Shown here piece after piece: positions 17,234 through 25,797 of a DNA stretch of 50,927 nucleotides. How positions within the stretch are numbered: position 1 is the stretch's first letter; each line of letters opens with the position of its first letter. Position numbers and translations under genes: made by a program. The notes under the pieces are model-generated. The model was not told the origin of the DNA. It made no database searches and saw only the letters and a program-made list of their open reading frames with translations. The DNA comes from an uncultured Sphingopyxis sp. (GTDB taxonomy: Bacteria; Pseudomonadota; Alphaproteobacteria; Sphingomonadales; Sphingomonadaceae): the NCBI GenBank assembly GCA_937873425.1, contig CALMYE010000303.1, forward strand, positions 1 to 50,927, read 5' to 3'.

Positions 17234-17866
17234 ATGCCCGAAATCATCCCCATCACCGTCTATCAGTTCGACGAACTGGATGAGCGCGCCAAGGACAAGG
17301 CGCGCGACTGGTATCGTCAGGGCGCCTTCGACCATGACTGGTACGATTTCGTCTTCAGCGACTTCGAGGCGATCTGCGACATCCTCGGTATCACGCTTCG
17401 CACCAACCCGGTTTCCCATGTCGGAGGCACAAAGCGCGAAGAGCCGCAGATATTCTTCACGGGCTTTGCCAGCCAGGGAGACGGCGCCAGCTTTGCCGGC
17501 AGCTACGCCTATCGGCCCGGATCATCGAAAGCCATCCGGGTCTACGCGCCGCAGGATGCCGGGCTTCACCAGATTGCCGATGCGCTTCACTACATCCAGC
17601 GCCAGCATTTCTACCGGCTCAGCGCCGATATTCGCCACCGCGGTCGCTATTACCATGAATATTGCATGGACATCGCGGTCGATCGCGGCGGGATTGACCT
17701 TGGCTCCCCCGCGGAAGAAACCATCATCGAAGCACTGCGCGACCTTGCCCGCTGGCTCTATCGGCGCCTCGAAAGCGAATTCGAGTATCTGACGTCCGAG
17801 CCGGCCGTAGATGAGATCATCGCCAACGGATACACGTTCATGGAGAATGGCAAGCCGTTCGGCTGA
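17234..17866 (+). CDS. Hypothetical protein resembling annotated 'antitoxin of TA stability system' proteins
   Basis: The 210-residue protein starts MPEIIPITVYQFDELDERAK and continues with KARDWYRQGAFDHDWYDFV. This N-terminus resembles phage and element proteins that databases often label as antitoxins of a toxin-antitoxin stability system; that label rests on weak grounds, and no toxin partner lies next to it. The protein is acidic and rich in Tyr, Trp and His. The upstream sequence has GGAGG 9-10 bases before the ATG. Confidence 0.6.
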   Translation: MPEIIPITVYQFDELDERAKDKARDWYRQGAFDHDWYDFVFSDFEAICDILGITLRTNPVSHVGGTKREEPQIFFTGFASQGDGASFAGSYAYRPGSSKAIRVYAPQDAGLHQIADALHYIQRQHFYRLSADIRHRGRYYHEYCMDIAVDRGGIDLGSPAEETIIEALRDLARWLYRRLESEFEYLTSEPAVDEIIANGYTFMENGKPFG

Positions 17867-18000
17867 CCGCGTCTGGCCTTGCCTCGCTGATGGGCGTCGA
17901 TGCCAAGGCGGTCACGATCTGCACCGCCCGAGGGCTGCTCAAGACGAACCGGCGTAGTACCGACCAAACGAGCGCGCACCTCGCCATCTGACTGCCAGTC

Positions 18001-18033
18001 GGGAGGGAAGGGGGTGGGAACGGGGCGAGCCGG
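18001..18033 (+). repeat. G/A-rich leader tract, copy 5
   Basis: Contains GGGAGGGAAGGGGGTGGG followed by AACGGGGCGAGCCGG; 82 bases before the DUF932 gene. Confidence 0.6.
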
Positions 18034-18082
18034 TCAGTGATTTCGGTCCGGCTCGACGTTCCACTCTTGCCGGAGATTTCCC

Positions 18083-19276
18083 ATGACCAATCTTGTCCCC
18101 GCTGCCGACCGTCCGGTCGGCGGCGCCTATCGCGTCGATATCTCCCGCGGCCGCAACATCGGCCGCGTTTCGTCCGAATGGTTCTCGCGTCCCGACGACG
18201 AGCGCTTCCTCTCGCTGACCGATCTCCATGATGTCGTTCGCGCCCGCGCCGACCGGGCAACCACGCGCGTCGTCGACAGCAAGGCGATCCGTGTCGAGGC
18301 GCGGAGCGATAGCCCCGAGCGACTCTCGCTGATGGTCCCCGACGAAGAGCGGCCCGTTGCGCCGACGAACTGGGCGTTCGGACAGCTTTGCAGCCTCGTC
18401 GGCGCGCCCGCGTCCTATCTTCGCGAGCTTCCGGCTGCGCTTGCCGGCATCAATCTTCAGCACGGGCTCGTCGCGCACCGCGGCGAGCAAGTGAAACTGC
18501 TGCAGACCGACGACGGGCGGACGGAACTTCGTGCCGCGACCGGGCCCGAATATGGCCGTATTTGGGATTACGAGCTTGTGGAAGCGGTGATGAAGATCGC
18601 CGGCGACGGCGTCGGACAAACGCGGTGGAAGGTGCCGGGCGTGCTCGACTGGTCGAATATGCACTATAACCCTTATGTCGACGTTACGCGCGACACGACG
18701 ACGCTTTATGCCTCCGACCGCGACGTCTTCATCTTCCTGGTCGATGACACGCACCCGATCGAGGCGGGCAAGCTACCCAATGGCGACCCCGATCTCTATT
18801 TCCGCGGCTTCTACTGCTGGAACTCCGAGGTCGGCGCGAAGACGCTCGGCATGGCGACCTTCTATCTCCGCGCCGTGTGCATGAACCGCAACCTCTGGGG
18901 CGTCGAGAATTTCGAGGAGGTGAAGATCCGCCACTCGAAATTCGCCGCCAACCGCTTTGCCCATGAAGCAGCGCCCGCGCTCGAGCACTTCGCGGATTCC
19001 TCGCCGATGCCATTCCTAAACGGCATCAAGACCGCGCGCGAGCGCATCGTAGCCCGGAAGGACGAGGACCGCGAGACGTTCCTGCGCAAACGCGGCTTCT
19101 CGAAGGCCGAAACCGCAAAGATCGTCGCGACGGTGCTGAGCGAAGAGGGCCGCCCGCCGGAGACGATCTATGATTTTGTGCAGGGCATCACGGCCTTCGC
19201 GCGCACCAGGACCAACCAGGACAGCCGACTCGAGCTCGAGGGCAAGGCCCGCAAGCTTCTCGAAACCGCTCGCTGA
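18083..19276 (+). CDS. DUF932 domain protein
   Basis: A 397-residue protein matching the DUF932 family found on phages, plasmids and integrative elements. Supporting segments: FGQLCSLVGAPASYLRELPAAL near residue 100, LRAATGPEYGRIWDYELVEAV near 150, VFIFLVDDTHPIE, and FYCWNSEVGAKTLGMATFYLRAVCMNRNLWG near residue 255. The biochemical role is unknown; family members have been linked to anti-defence or replication functions without proof. The start has CGGAG 7 bases upstream. A G/A-rich tract precedes it and a hairpin terminator follows, so it is probably a single-gene unit. Confidence 0.88.
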   Translation: MTNLVPAADRPVGGAYRVDISRGRNIGRVSSEWFSRPDDERFLSLTDLHDVVRARADRATTRVVDSKAIRVEARSDSPERLSLMVPDEERPVAPTNWAFGQLCSLVGAPASYLRELPAALAGINLQHGLVAHRGEQVKLLQTDDGRTELRAATGPEYGRIWDYELVEAVMKIAGDGVGQTRWKVPGVLDWSNMHYNPYVDVTRDTTTLYASDRDVFIFLVDDTHPIEAGKLPNGDPDLYFRGFYCWNSEVGAKTLGMATFYLRAVCMNRNLWGVENFEEVKIRHSKFAANRFAHEAAPALEHFADSSPMPFLNGIKTARERIVARKDEDRETFLRKRGFSKAETAKIVATVLSEEGRPPETIYDFVQGITAFARTRTNQDSRLELEGKARKLLETAR

Positions 19277-19284
19277 CACGCGAC

Positions 19285-19316
19285 GCCGCCGGTTCGTGCG
19301 ATCCGGCGGCTTCCTT
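19285..19316 (+). terminator. Terminator-like hairpin after the DUF932 gene
   Basis: A perfect 8-bp stem GCCGCCGG/CCGGCGGC with a 10-base loop, followed by TTCCTTTCC. Confidence 0.6.
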
Positions 19317-19332
19317 TCCATGGAGACCCGCC

Positions 19333-19848
19333 ATGACCGATGCGCGTTACCGCCTGCTCGATGCGATGCAGGACCTCATGTCCAATTATCTTCTCGACGC
19401 ATGCCCCGACAATCTGACGTGGGAAGATTTCGACCCTGACATCGATGGGCTGCGTTCGAGCGTCGCGGACCTCATCGACAAGCATTGCCGAGGCGCGGTC
19501 TCAACCGCCGTCGTCGCCACCTACCTTGTCGATGTCGAGTTCTTCAGCGGCGACGATTGCTTTGCGAGCGCAGTCTATTCGATCGACGCTTCGACAACCC
19601 ACGGGGCGGAGCACCACGCGCTGTCGATGTCGCTTGACAGCATATACAACGACCCGCGCATTCCGGACCTGTCGCGCGCCGCGACCGCGCGGCCGATCGA
19701 CGAACCCGACGCGCCGATATCATTGTCGATCGGCCCCCACGATGGCGCGAACGGCGCTGCCGCTGGCTACCGAATGCGACGAATATCGGCCCGGGTTCCC
19801 ATTCCGTGGACGTCATCGACACGCGCCGACAGGCCTCATCCTTCGTGA
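19333..19848 (+). CDS. Hypothetical acidic protein
   Basis: A 171-residue frame starting MTDARYRLLDAMQDLMSNYL, with GGAGA upstream. The first 130 residues look like a real soluble acidic protein. The last 35 or so (from GPHDGANG on) are rich in Arg, Ser and Pro and unlike the rest, so a frameshift near 19740 may have replaced the natural end. Family not recognised. Confidence 0.6.
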   Translation: MTDARYRLLDAMQDLMSNYLLDACPDNLTWEDFDPDIDGLRSSVADLIDKHCRGAVSTAVVATYLVDVEFFSGDDCFASAVYSIDASTTHGAEHHALSMSLDSIYNDPRIPDLSRAATARPIDEPDAPISLSIGPHDGANGAAAGYRMRRISARVPIPWTSSTRADRPHPS

Positions 19849-19909
19849 AGGTCATCACTTCGCGAGATCAAAGCCGGACGCCCGGCATGTCCCTTCTTGC
19901 TTTGGCAGC

Positions 19910-20173
19910 ATGACCATTGCCGAAACGGTTCCGACGATGTTGAATCCATTCCAGCGAATTTGCGCCGTCGCATACGGTGAAGGCGACTTTGCCCACATCG
20001 AAAGCATTGAGGAGACCCACGATTTGGGCGATCCGCTCTTTGCCTTTCTCATGGCTGAGCTAGCATCGAGCGAGGGCTGAGATTGCCGGAAAGAAGCGCT
20101 GCGCCGCCTGGAAATGACGGCGGCGGATATGCGCCGCGTTATCGACGCGATCGATCAAATGAATGCTATTTGA
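19910..20173 (+). pseudogene. Small conserved-looking gene split by an in-frame TGA
   Basis: The frame from 19910 reads MTIAETVPTMLNPFQRICAV and ends ...FAFLMAELASSEG at a TGA (20078-20080). The same frame stays open for 30 further codons (DCRKEALRRLEMTAADMRRV...) to a TGA at 20171. That second part looks like a natural helical C-terminus, and from memory related proteins on other elements are one chain of this length. So the stop is probably a recent nonsense mutation. The start is uncertain because the ribosome binding site is poor and the frame is open to about 19741. Confidence 0.5.
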
Positions 20174-20250
20174 TCGATCCAGGCTGTCCAGGCATCGTAG
20201 GTCTCCGACTGCCGGCACTGGCCCACACTGTAGCCGAACAGGATAAAACT

Positions 20251-20952
20251 ATGTCCGACATTAGCATCCGTGCATTCGCGCAACTGCTCGCTCGTGCCCG
20301 TGCCGCCATCGAAACGCCGGCCGACCTCGATGACGCTGCCCGCGCCGCGGTGATCGAGGATATCGCTGCGTTCGAGGATTGCCTTGCGCGGGGATTGATT
20401 CCCTGGGGCTTCGACATCCACATCGGTTCAATCGATCATAAGCATGGCACCAACCATTATGCCGCGCTGACTCAGAAAGCCTTGATGGCGGAAGTCGCCG
20501 AATATTGCCGCGAGTGGTGGTCCGATATCGATGATGGGCGCGATCCGGCGACGCTCGACGATCAAAAGATCGCGGACATCTATTTCGATGATCATCCGAG
20601 CGAGAATCTCAAGACTGACCGCGTCCATATCGATCCGCCACTCGCCGACATGCAGACACTGAGCCCCGAAACCGGGCACTATTGCGTCATTACCACTGCG
20701 CATCTGTCGACTGCGACGGCGGCCATGCTTGATGAATGGTGCGCGGCGGCAACCTCCGACCGGCCGATCAATGTTGCGAGTACCATATACGGATGGTTCG
20801 TTCCGGCGCGCGAGGTGGATGAGCCGGCGCAGGCCAAGCTACCGGCCGATCTTCTTGCCGCGATGAGATTTGCTCGTGCACATGGCTTCGACCATATCCT
20901 GTTCGACTGCGACGCTGGCAGCGTCGAGGCATTGCCGAAGCATGACTGGTGA
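20251..20952 (+). CDS. DUF5983-like hypothetical protein
   Basis: A 233-residue protein; the start at 20251 has AGGA 7 bases upstream, whereas the longer open frame back to 20083 overlaps the broken small gene. The C-terminal half (about residues 145-233), with YCVITTAHLSTATAAMLDEW, TIYGWFVPA and FDHILFDCDAG...LPKHDW, resembles the DUF5983 family of plasmid proteins, whose role is unknown. The N-terminal half is helical, then has HKHGTNHYAAL and a WWSDIDDG segment. Confidence 0.65.
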   Translation: MSDISIRAFAQLLARARAAIETPADLDDAARAAVIEDIAAFEDCLARGLIPWGFDIHIGSIDHKHGTNHYAALTQKALMAEVAEYCREWWSDIDDGRDPATLDDQKIADIYFDDHPSENLKTDRVHIDPPLADMQTLSPETGHYCVITTAHLSTATAAMLDEWCAAATSDRPINVASTIYGWFVPAREVDEPAQAKLPADLLAAMRFARAHGFDHILFDCDAGSVEALPKHDW

Positions 20953-20985
20953 AGCCGGTCTTTGGTATGTTTGGCGTAATTTTCA

Positions 20986-21177
20986 TTAAGCCTGCGACCG
21001 CGCATCGAGCATTTCCAGCCGATCGGCGGCAAGCTCCGCGACATTGGCCTGGATCACATGGCCGCGATTGCGCAGGATTTCGCCGAGATCCCTGACCATC
21101 GTGATCAGATCGCCGGTCGCAAGCGGGCCATCGAGCGCGCGCAATAGATGGCGTTCTTCCTCGTCCAGTTCTCGCAT
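20986..21177 (-). CDS. Small hypothetical protein
   Basis: A 63-residue helical, acidic protein beginning MRELDEEERHLLRALDGPLA. The ATG at 21177 is preferred because GGAG lies 7 bases upstream; starts further upstream lack a binding site. It is the only minus-strand gene in this stretch and overlaps no other gene. No family recognised. Confidence 0.5.
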   Translation of the reverse strand: MRELDEEERHLLRALDGPLATGDLITMVRDLGEILRNRGHVIQANVAELAADRLEMLDARSQA

Positions 21178-21408
21178 CGTCATTCTCCGCGGGACGCAAT
21201 TTTGGGCAGGCACGTAATCTAGCACATTCGGACGATCGCCGGCTGCGCAAATTCTCCTCTCGGCGATGAATTGCAGCGCCACGACGTGCACTGCACGAAC
21301 CCCAGCCCGAGGGGCGCCCGCTCGCTTGCCTCCCGCTCGCCATCGATCGACAGATGTCGAACATCGCGGCTGCGGGCACTTGGGGTGCCTTCAATATCCC
21401 TGCGAAAT

Positions 21409-21440
21409 GGGAGGAGAGAGGGGAGGGCAGGGGCGGGCGC
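21409..21440 (+). repeat. G/A-rich leader tract, copy 6
   Basis: Contains GGGAGGAGAGAGGGGAGGGC then AGGGGCGGGCGC; 62 bases before the start at 21471. Confidence 0.6.
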
Positions 21441-21470
21441 AAGAGGCGTCCGGACGAAGGAGCCTGTCCC

Positions 21471-22115
21471 ATGTCCTACGACATCGCCTTCCGTTTTCAG
21501 CAGGCGCTCGATCCTTCGGCACTCTCGACGCTGCCGGCCTGTCTCCACGCGCTGATCGCGGCGATCAAGGATTGCCGAAATGCCGGCAATCCCGACGAAA
21601 CCGATCCGGCGGTATTATTGCTCGCGCGGCATCTCGGTGCCGTTGCGTGCGCGACGGGCGACGGCGACACTGCGCTCCGGCGTGCCTGCATGGACCGCAT
21701 CGCCGACATGCGCGGAAAATCCCCACTCGTGGTGCTTGCGCATAGGGGCGTCAGCTACGACGATCAGGCAAAGAAGCTCTTCCATAGCGATGGCCGAAAG
21801 GCCCTGAAGCGGCTTGCCGAGGCCCTTCGCATGGAGGACGGCACCTATGATCTTCGATCGATCAAGGGCGGTATTGCCGTCAGCGGCGAGATCATCCTTC
21901 ATGCCGAGGAAATCTATGTCCAGCTCGGGCTTGGCATCGGATCCGGCCGTGAAGTGATGTTCCGCCGCGTCGCCGGGCGGAAGGATTATTGCGGCGACCG
22001 CAACCACTGGGCCGCGGTCGGCGAACTGCTCGATCCTGACCGCCTCGCCGCGCGCATCCGGCGCGAACTGCACCTCGCCGAACCCGGAACGCCGCCGATG
22101 CGGCTGGTCGCCTGA
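21471..22115 (+). CDS. Hypothetical protein of the element
   Basis: A 214-residue protein starting MSYDIAFRFQQALDPSALST, with AAGGAG 8 bases before the ATG. The C-terminal half (about 120-200) contains FHSDGRKALKRLAEAL, YDLRSIKGGIAVSGEIILH and a MFRRVAGRKDYCGDRNHW segment. I do not recognise the family. The gene is followed 11 bases later by another unknown gene, so they are likely co-transcribed. Confidence 0.7.
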   Translation: MSYDIAFRFQQALDPSALSTLPACLHALIAAIKDCRNAGNPDETDPAVLLLARHLGAVACATGDGDTALRRACMDRIADMRGKSPLVVLAHRGVSYDDQAKKLFHSDGRKALKRLAEALRMEDGTYDLRSIKGGIAVSGEIILHAEEIYVQLGLGIGSGREVMFRRVAGRKDYCGDRNHWAAVGELLDPDRLAARIRRELHLAEPGTPPMRLVA

Positions 22116-22126
22116 GGAAAACTCTC

Positions 22127-22588
22127 ATGGAAATTATCGTTTCGCGTTCCCGCATCGCGGGGGTGCTGCCCCACTATATCTATCGCGCGTTGGTTCCGGC
22201 CGAGGGGATTGCGGCAGATCGCTGTGCGATCGCCGGCACCGTTACCGCGCCCCGGATAGCCGGTCGCGTCGCTTGCATTCGCATCGCGCCGCTCATTGCG
22301 CCCGAGCGCTACCTCGAGATGCACCCTGTGGAGCGGACGGCGCTCGCCTCGCGCGTCGGGGCAGTCGGCCGCCGGGTCGAGTGGCTGATCATTCGCACCT
22401 TCTTCCCGGAGATGACCGCGGACTCTTTACCGATTGTCTACCAACTCGATCCTGATCCGGGTGACGCCTGCTTCTGGGCCGATGTCGACAATCTAACCGG
22501 CATCTTTGATACCGTCGAACCTGGGTTCGCAAGCCTCTCAGCTATCGACCTCGGTCTGCGTCAGGGCGACAGCCTTCGGGCTGCCTGA
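22127..22588 (+). CDS. Hypothetical protein of the element
   Basis: A 153-residue protein beginning MEIIVSRSRIAGVLPHYIYR. It has alternating hydrophobic strands and an acidic C-terminal part (QLDPDPGDACFWADVDNLTG). No known domain is visible. GAGGA lies 8-9 bases before the ATG, directly behind the preceding gene. Confidence 0.6.
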   Translation: MEIIVSRSRIAGVLPHYIYRALVPAEGIAADRCAIAGTVTAPRIAGRVACIRIAPLIAPERYLEMHPVERTALASRVGAVGRRVEWLIIRTFFPEMTADSLPIVYQLDPDPGDACFWADVDNLTGIFDTVEPGFASLSAIDLGLRQGDSLRAA

Positions 22589-22662
22589 TTGCCGTCATCG
22601 ACGAGCCGCCCAAGACGCCTGCCCTGGGCATAGTTACTTCACCCCAGCAGAAAGGTCCTGCG

Positions 22663-23139
22663 ATGACGGTCATCGGACATAATTACATCCGGAAAGTCGA
22701 GAACTTCGACAGATTCGAGATTCTCGCGCATCCGCTTCCCCATCGTGACGACCGCATTTTCTATCCGGCGGAGCCCGATGGATTTGGCGCCGTGACTTAT
22801 GCCTCGCACGATGTGATGATCGCGAGGCCGACCGGCGTCGGTAGCAAGGGCCGGCTCGCCATACTGATGCACCATGGCGGCGGTCGCCACGCCCTCGAAT
22901 TCTACGAAAGCACCTTGCCCATCGCCTCGGCGCTACTCGCGCTTCCAGAACGCGAGCAATATGCGCTCGCCTATACGATCTTCGAGCAAGCGGACGAATG
23001 CTCCGCCGGGGCGCGTGCCGCCGAGGCGCAGCGTTGGGCTGAGGCCCATGTTGAGGGCCGCATCCGGAAGCGGCGTCGCGGGCGCGCGCGGCAGATTTAT
23101 GTCGAAACCGCGGCCGAGAAGGCACTTCGCGTCGCCTGA
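22663..23139 (+). CDS. Hypothetical protein of the element
   Basis: A 158-residue protein starting MTVIGHNYIRKVENFDRFEI. The middle has GRLAILMHHGGGRHALEFYE, and the C-terminus is very basic (EGRIRKRRRGRARQIYVE), which suggests nucleic acid contact. Family unknown. It stands in the series of plus-strand element genes between 21.4 and 25.2 kb. Confidence 0.6.
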   Translation: MTVIGHNYIRKVENFDRFEILAHPLPHRDDRIFYPAEPDGFGAVTYASHDVMIARPTGVGSKGRLAILMHHGGGRHALEFYESTLPIASALLALPEREQYALAYTIFEQADECSAGARAAEAQRWAEAHVEGRIRKRRRGRARQIYVETAAEKALRVA

Positions 23140-23186
23140 ATCCTGAGCTGCCCGCACCCAATCGCTCGCGACCGATCGTCATCGGC

Positions 23187-23218
23187 CGGGAGGAAAGGAG
23201 GCGGGGACGTGCGGCGGC
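23187..23218 (+). repeat. G/A-rich leader tract, copy 7
   Basis: Contains CGGGAGGAAAGGAGGCGGGG and then ACGTGCGGCGGC; about 62 bases before the GHKL ATPase gene. Confidence 0.6.
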
Positions 23219-23249
23219 AATGAGGCCGCCGCGCAACCGGAGTATTCCC

Positions 23250-24935
23250 ATGACGCTTCCCGCTCAAATCCGCCCGTCCGTCGGCGAGCAGCTTATCACC
23301 AAGGTGTCGCGCCTGTTCAACGGGACGATCACCGACGTTCTCAACGAGCTGCTCCAGAATGCCCGCCGTGCCGGTGCGCAGCGTATCGACGTCGATCTCG
23401 GCGAGCATGATGGCAAGCCGGCCCTCTTGATTGCCGACGATGGCACCGGCATCGATGATCCCGCCACGTTCGTGACGCTCGGCCGCTCTGGCTGGAGCGA
23501 CCGGATCGCACGGCGGGAAGACCCTGCCGGAATGGGTGTGTTCAGCCTCGCGGGCAAGCGCGTAACCGTGCGATCCTTTTCGAAAACCGCCGGCTCTGGA
23601 TGGATGGTCACGATCCCCGAAGATGGCTGGCAGGGAGAAGATTCGCTGACCGTCGAAGCCTCCGATATCCGAAAGGGCACGCAGCTCGTCATTGCCATGC
23701 CCGCCGAATGGTTGCCCAATCTCCAATCGCGGGTCGAAGCAGCGGCGAAGCATTTCCCGTTGCCCGTCGAATTTCAGGGCGCAGTCTTGCCGCGCGAGGA
23801 TTTCCTCAAGGGCGCCTGCCGGATCGAAGAGTGGCATGGCTGCCGGATCGGAATCTTCAGCGATTCCTATGACATCGCGAGCGATCCGCGCATCAATTTT
23901 CATGGCATCAAGGTTGCCTGCCGCATGCCCGCCATCGGGGAAATCGACGCACGGCGGAAATGGACGGTCCGGATCGACATCGTCGACGCGCCCTCGCTCC
24001 AGCTCGTTTTGCCCGCGCGCAAGGAGATGGTCGAGAATGCCGCACTCGCCGATCTGCGGGTTGAAGTGCAGGCGGCCGTTTTCCGGACCATCGCGCTCAA
24101 AGGCGAACATCGCCTGTCGTTCAAGGACTGGCAGCTCGCCACCGAGCTCGGCGTCGTCCTTCCCGAAGCCAGCCCGTGGCTTTGTGCATGGCGCCCGCGA
24201 ACCGCGGATGGCAATGCATATGTCGAGGACGAGCGCGTCGAAGCTGTCTCGATGATCCTGATCCCCAGGCACGAGGCCGATGTCGAACAATGCGCGGCGA
24301 AGGTGTTGACCGAGGAGAAGCTCGGCTTCCAACCTGTCTTCGCTGAAGACAAGTTCTCCGGCTATCGATGGTATGACGTGCTTCCGCGCGTCCCCCGCCT
24401 GTCCTTTGCGGTCGAACGGGAGGGCGAACTGTTCCACTATGCCGATGATGACCAGATGCTCGAGCATGTTGAATCGGGCCGGGCGACTGCGATCACCCTT
24501 GATGTTCCGATAGTTCGCTGCGGTGGGCTCGATGAACCCGCCGTGATGCTGAGCCTTCCCGTCGATATGCTCGTCTGCGCGAACGCGAGCAGCCATGTCG
24601 ACGAAGCACATGTTTTTGTCCGGGAGGACGCAATCGTCACGCCGCAGACGCTCGCGCAGCTGATCGAGGATGCGATCTTCGCTTACGACGAGGATTGCGA
24701 CAGCGATAGCTGGAGCAGGCAGCATGACGATTTCATCCGCGATGCGCGCCACTTCGCCAACAAGCTCCTCTTGGGAAAGGAAGAGGCTCTTCTCGAACAG
24801 ATCCGATCGGCTTTCCGCGACGATGTCCAGTGGCTGATCCCCGAGGGATTGACCCTCACCCTGGAGGCCGATGTCGGCAAGGTTCAAATCGCTCTGGCTG
24901 CCACGGATCCAGAAGCAGAACCCACCGCTGCATAG
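23250..24935 (+). CDS. GHKL-type (Hsp90/MORC-like) ATPase
   Basis: The 561-residue protein has an N-terminal ATP-binding domain of the GHKL fold: LNELLQNARRAGA (N-box, about residues 29-41), LIADDGTGIDD (G1 box, about residue 68), and GMGVFSLAGK (G2 box, about residue 97). The other 430 residues have no motif I recognise and end in an acidic tail. Proteins with an isolated GHKL ATPase domain on mobile elements include chaperone-like and MORC-like types, and some serve in phage defence; the role here is open. The start at 23250 has CGGAG 7 bases upstream. Confidence 0.82.
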   Translation: MTLPAQIRPSVGEQLITKVSRLFNGTITDVLNELLQNARRAGAQRIDVDLGEHDGKPALLIADDGTGIDDPATFVTLGRSGWSDRIARREDPAGMGVFSLAGKRVTVRSFSKTAGSGWMVTIPEDGWQGEDSLTVEASDIRKGTQLVIAMPAEWLPNLQSRVEAAAKHFPLPVEFQGAVLPREDFLKGACRIEEWHGCRIGIFSDSYDIASDPRINFHGIKVACRMPAIGEIDARRKWTVRIDIVDAPSLQLVLPARKEMVENAALADLRVEVQAAVFRTIALKGEHRLSFKDWQLATELGVVLPEASPWLCAWRPRTADGNAYVEDERVEAVSMILIPRHEADVEQCAAKVLTEEKLGFQPVFAEDKFSGYRWYDVLPRVPRLSFAVEREGELFHYADDDQMLEHVESGRATAITLDVPIVRCGGLDEPAVMLSLPVDMLVCANASSHVDEAHVFVREDAIVTPQTLAQLIEDAIFAYDEDCDSDSWSRQHDDFIRDARHFANKLLLGKEEALLEQIRSAFRDDVQWLIPEGLTLTLEADVGKVQIALAATDPEAEPTAA

Positions 24936-25005
24936 CCGGCAGACCATGCTAGGCTAGCGGTTTTGCGTCCGCCTCCGCCCTTACCCCTACCTGCCGGAGT
25001 GATCC

Positions 25006-25194
25006 ATGATCGCCCTGTCACCCCTGCGGGCGCGGCTCGCCTCGTTCGACCACGCTTATGCCGTTGCGATTCAACTCCGCGGCACGACCGGTCGTGGTCA
25101 GTTCATCCTGTGGACCGGCAATCCGATCCAGCCATTTCGTGTTTCTCCCACTTTGCCGACGCTCGGTGAGCAACTGCTGGTCCGGGTGTCCTGA
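25006..25194 (+). CDS. Small hypothetical protein
   Basis: A 62-residue frame (MIALSPLRARLASFDHAYAV...) with GGAG 6 bases before the ATG. It contains RGTTGRGQFILWTGNPIQPF. It ends just before the convergent partner-protein gene. Unknown function; it may be the last gene of the plus-strand series. Confidence 0.45.
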   Translation: MIALSPLRARLASFDHAYAVAIQLRGTTGRGQFILWTGNPIQPFRVSPTLPTLGEQLLVRVS

Positions 25195-25200
25195 ACCCGC

Positions 25201-25797
25201 TCAGCTCTCGTGTGGGGCCGGCCGGAAGTTCCGGAGCATCAGGGCATAGGGCTCCAGGACGTTTGCGACGAGCGAGATCCTGCGGTGACTGAACTCGTCG
25301 TGCGCGCCGGCTCCCGGCTCGACCACAAGGCAGGCCTTGTCGACATTGTCACGGACAAAGCGGCTGCCCGGCCGGCCCGACGACGGGCCTACCGGGATCC
25401 TCGTATCTTCGAGGGGAAGGGTGAAATCCGCTTTGCGCAGGCTGTCGATGCGCAGGGCATAGCGTGACCCCCGGACCTCGATGTCGGCCGGGATTTCCTT
25501 CCAGTTCCGGCCGTCCTCTGAGTATTCGGAAGCAGCCTGCGGCTCGCCAAAATAGCGCTCCGATACCATCTCCTCCATGCATAGGAAAAGCGGCTTGCCC
25601 GCCGACCTGCGTTCCTTCGCGAAAGGCTGTACAACGGTGATAGGGTGACAGATTTGGCCGCCATAGCCCCACAATGTGTAACCCCGCTTGTCGATTTCTG
25701 CTGTTTTGCGGGCGACGATCTCTTCAAGGCTTTCGCGCGCATGGGTGCCGACCCGCATGAAGAAGAGGCCGGTGCCGGGTGTGAGAAAATCGGTCAC
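25201..25797 (-). CDS. Partner protein 1 of the BpsA-like module (RK..LWGYGG family)
   Basis: A 198-residue soluble protein of no family I recognise. Key features: HARESLEEIVARKTAEI, then YTLWGYGGQICHP near residue 40, LCMEEM, EYSEDGRNWKEIP, RGSRYALRIDSLRK, and a RFVRDNVDKACLV segment. It shares all these with the product of 29517-30098. It overlaps the upstream enzyme gene by 4 bases (ATGA), so both are made together. It is the last gene of a minus-strand unit hipB-hipA-enzyme-partner. Confidence 0.75.
   Translation of the reverse strand: MTDFLTPGTGLFFMRVGTHARESLEEIVARKTAEIDKRGYTLWGYGGQICHPITVVQPFAKERRSAGKPLFLCMEEMVSERYFGEPQAASEYSEDGRNWKEIPADIEVRGSRYALRIDSLRKADFTLPLEDTRIPVGPSSGRPGSRFVRDNVDKACLVVEPGAGAHDEFSHRRISLVANVLEPYALMLRNFRPAPHES

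Noticed and set aside
19910-20080. Selenocysteine or other recoding at the in-frame TGA
   Set aside because: No hairpin of the SECIS type was recognised next to it and the protein shows no redox motif; a nonsense mutation is simpler.
23097-24947. Open frame of about 616 codons on the minus strand
   Set aside because: It lies fully antisense to the GHKL ATPase gene, whose motifs are intact. High GC keeps the opposite frame open; the antisense product has no motif.
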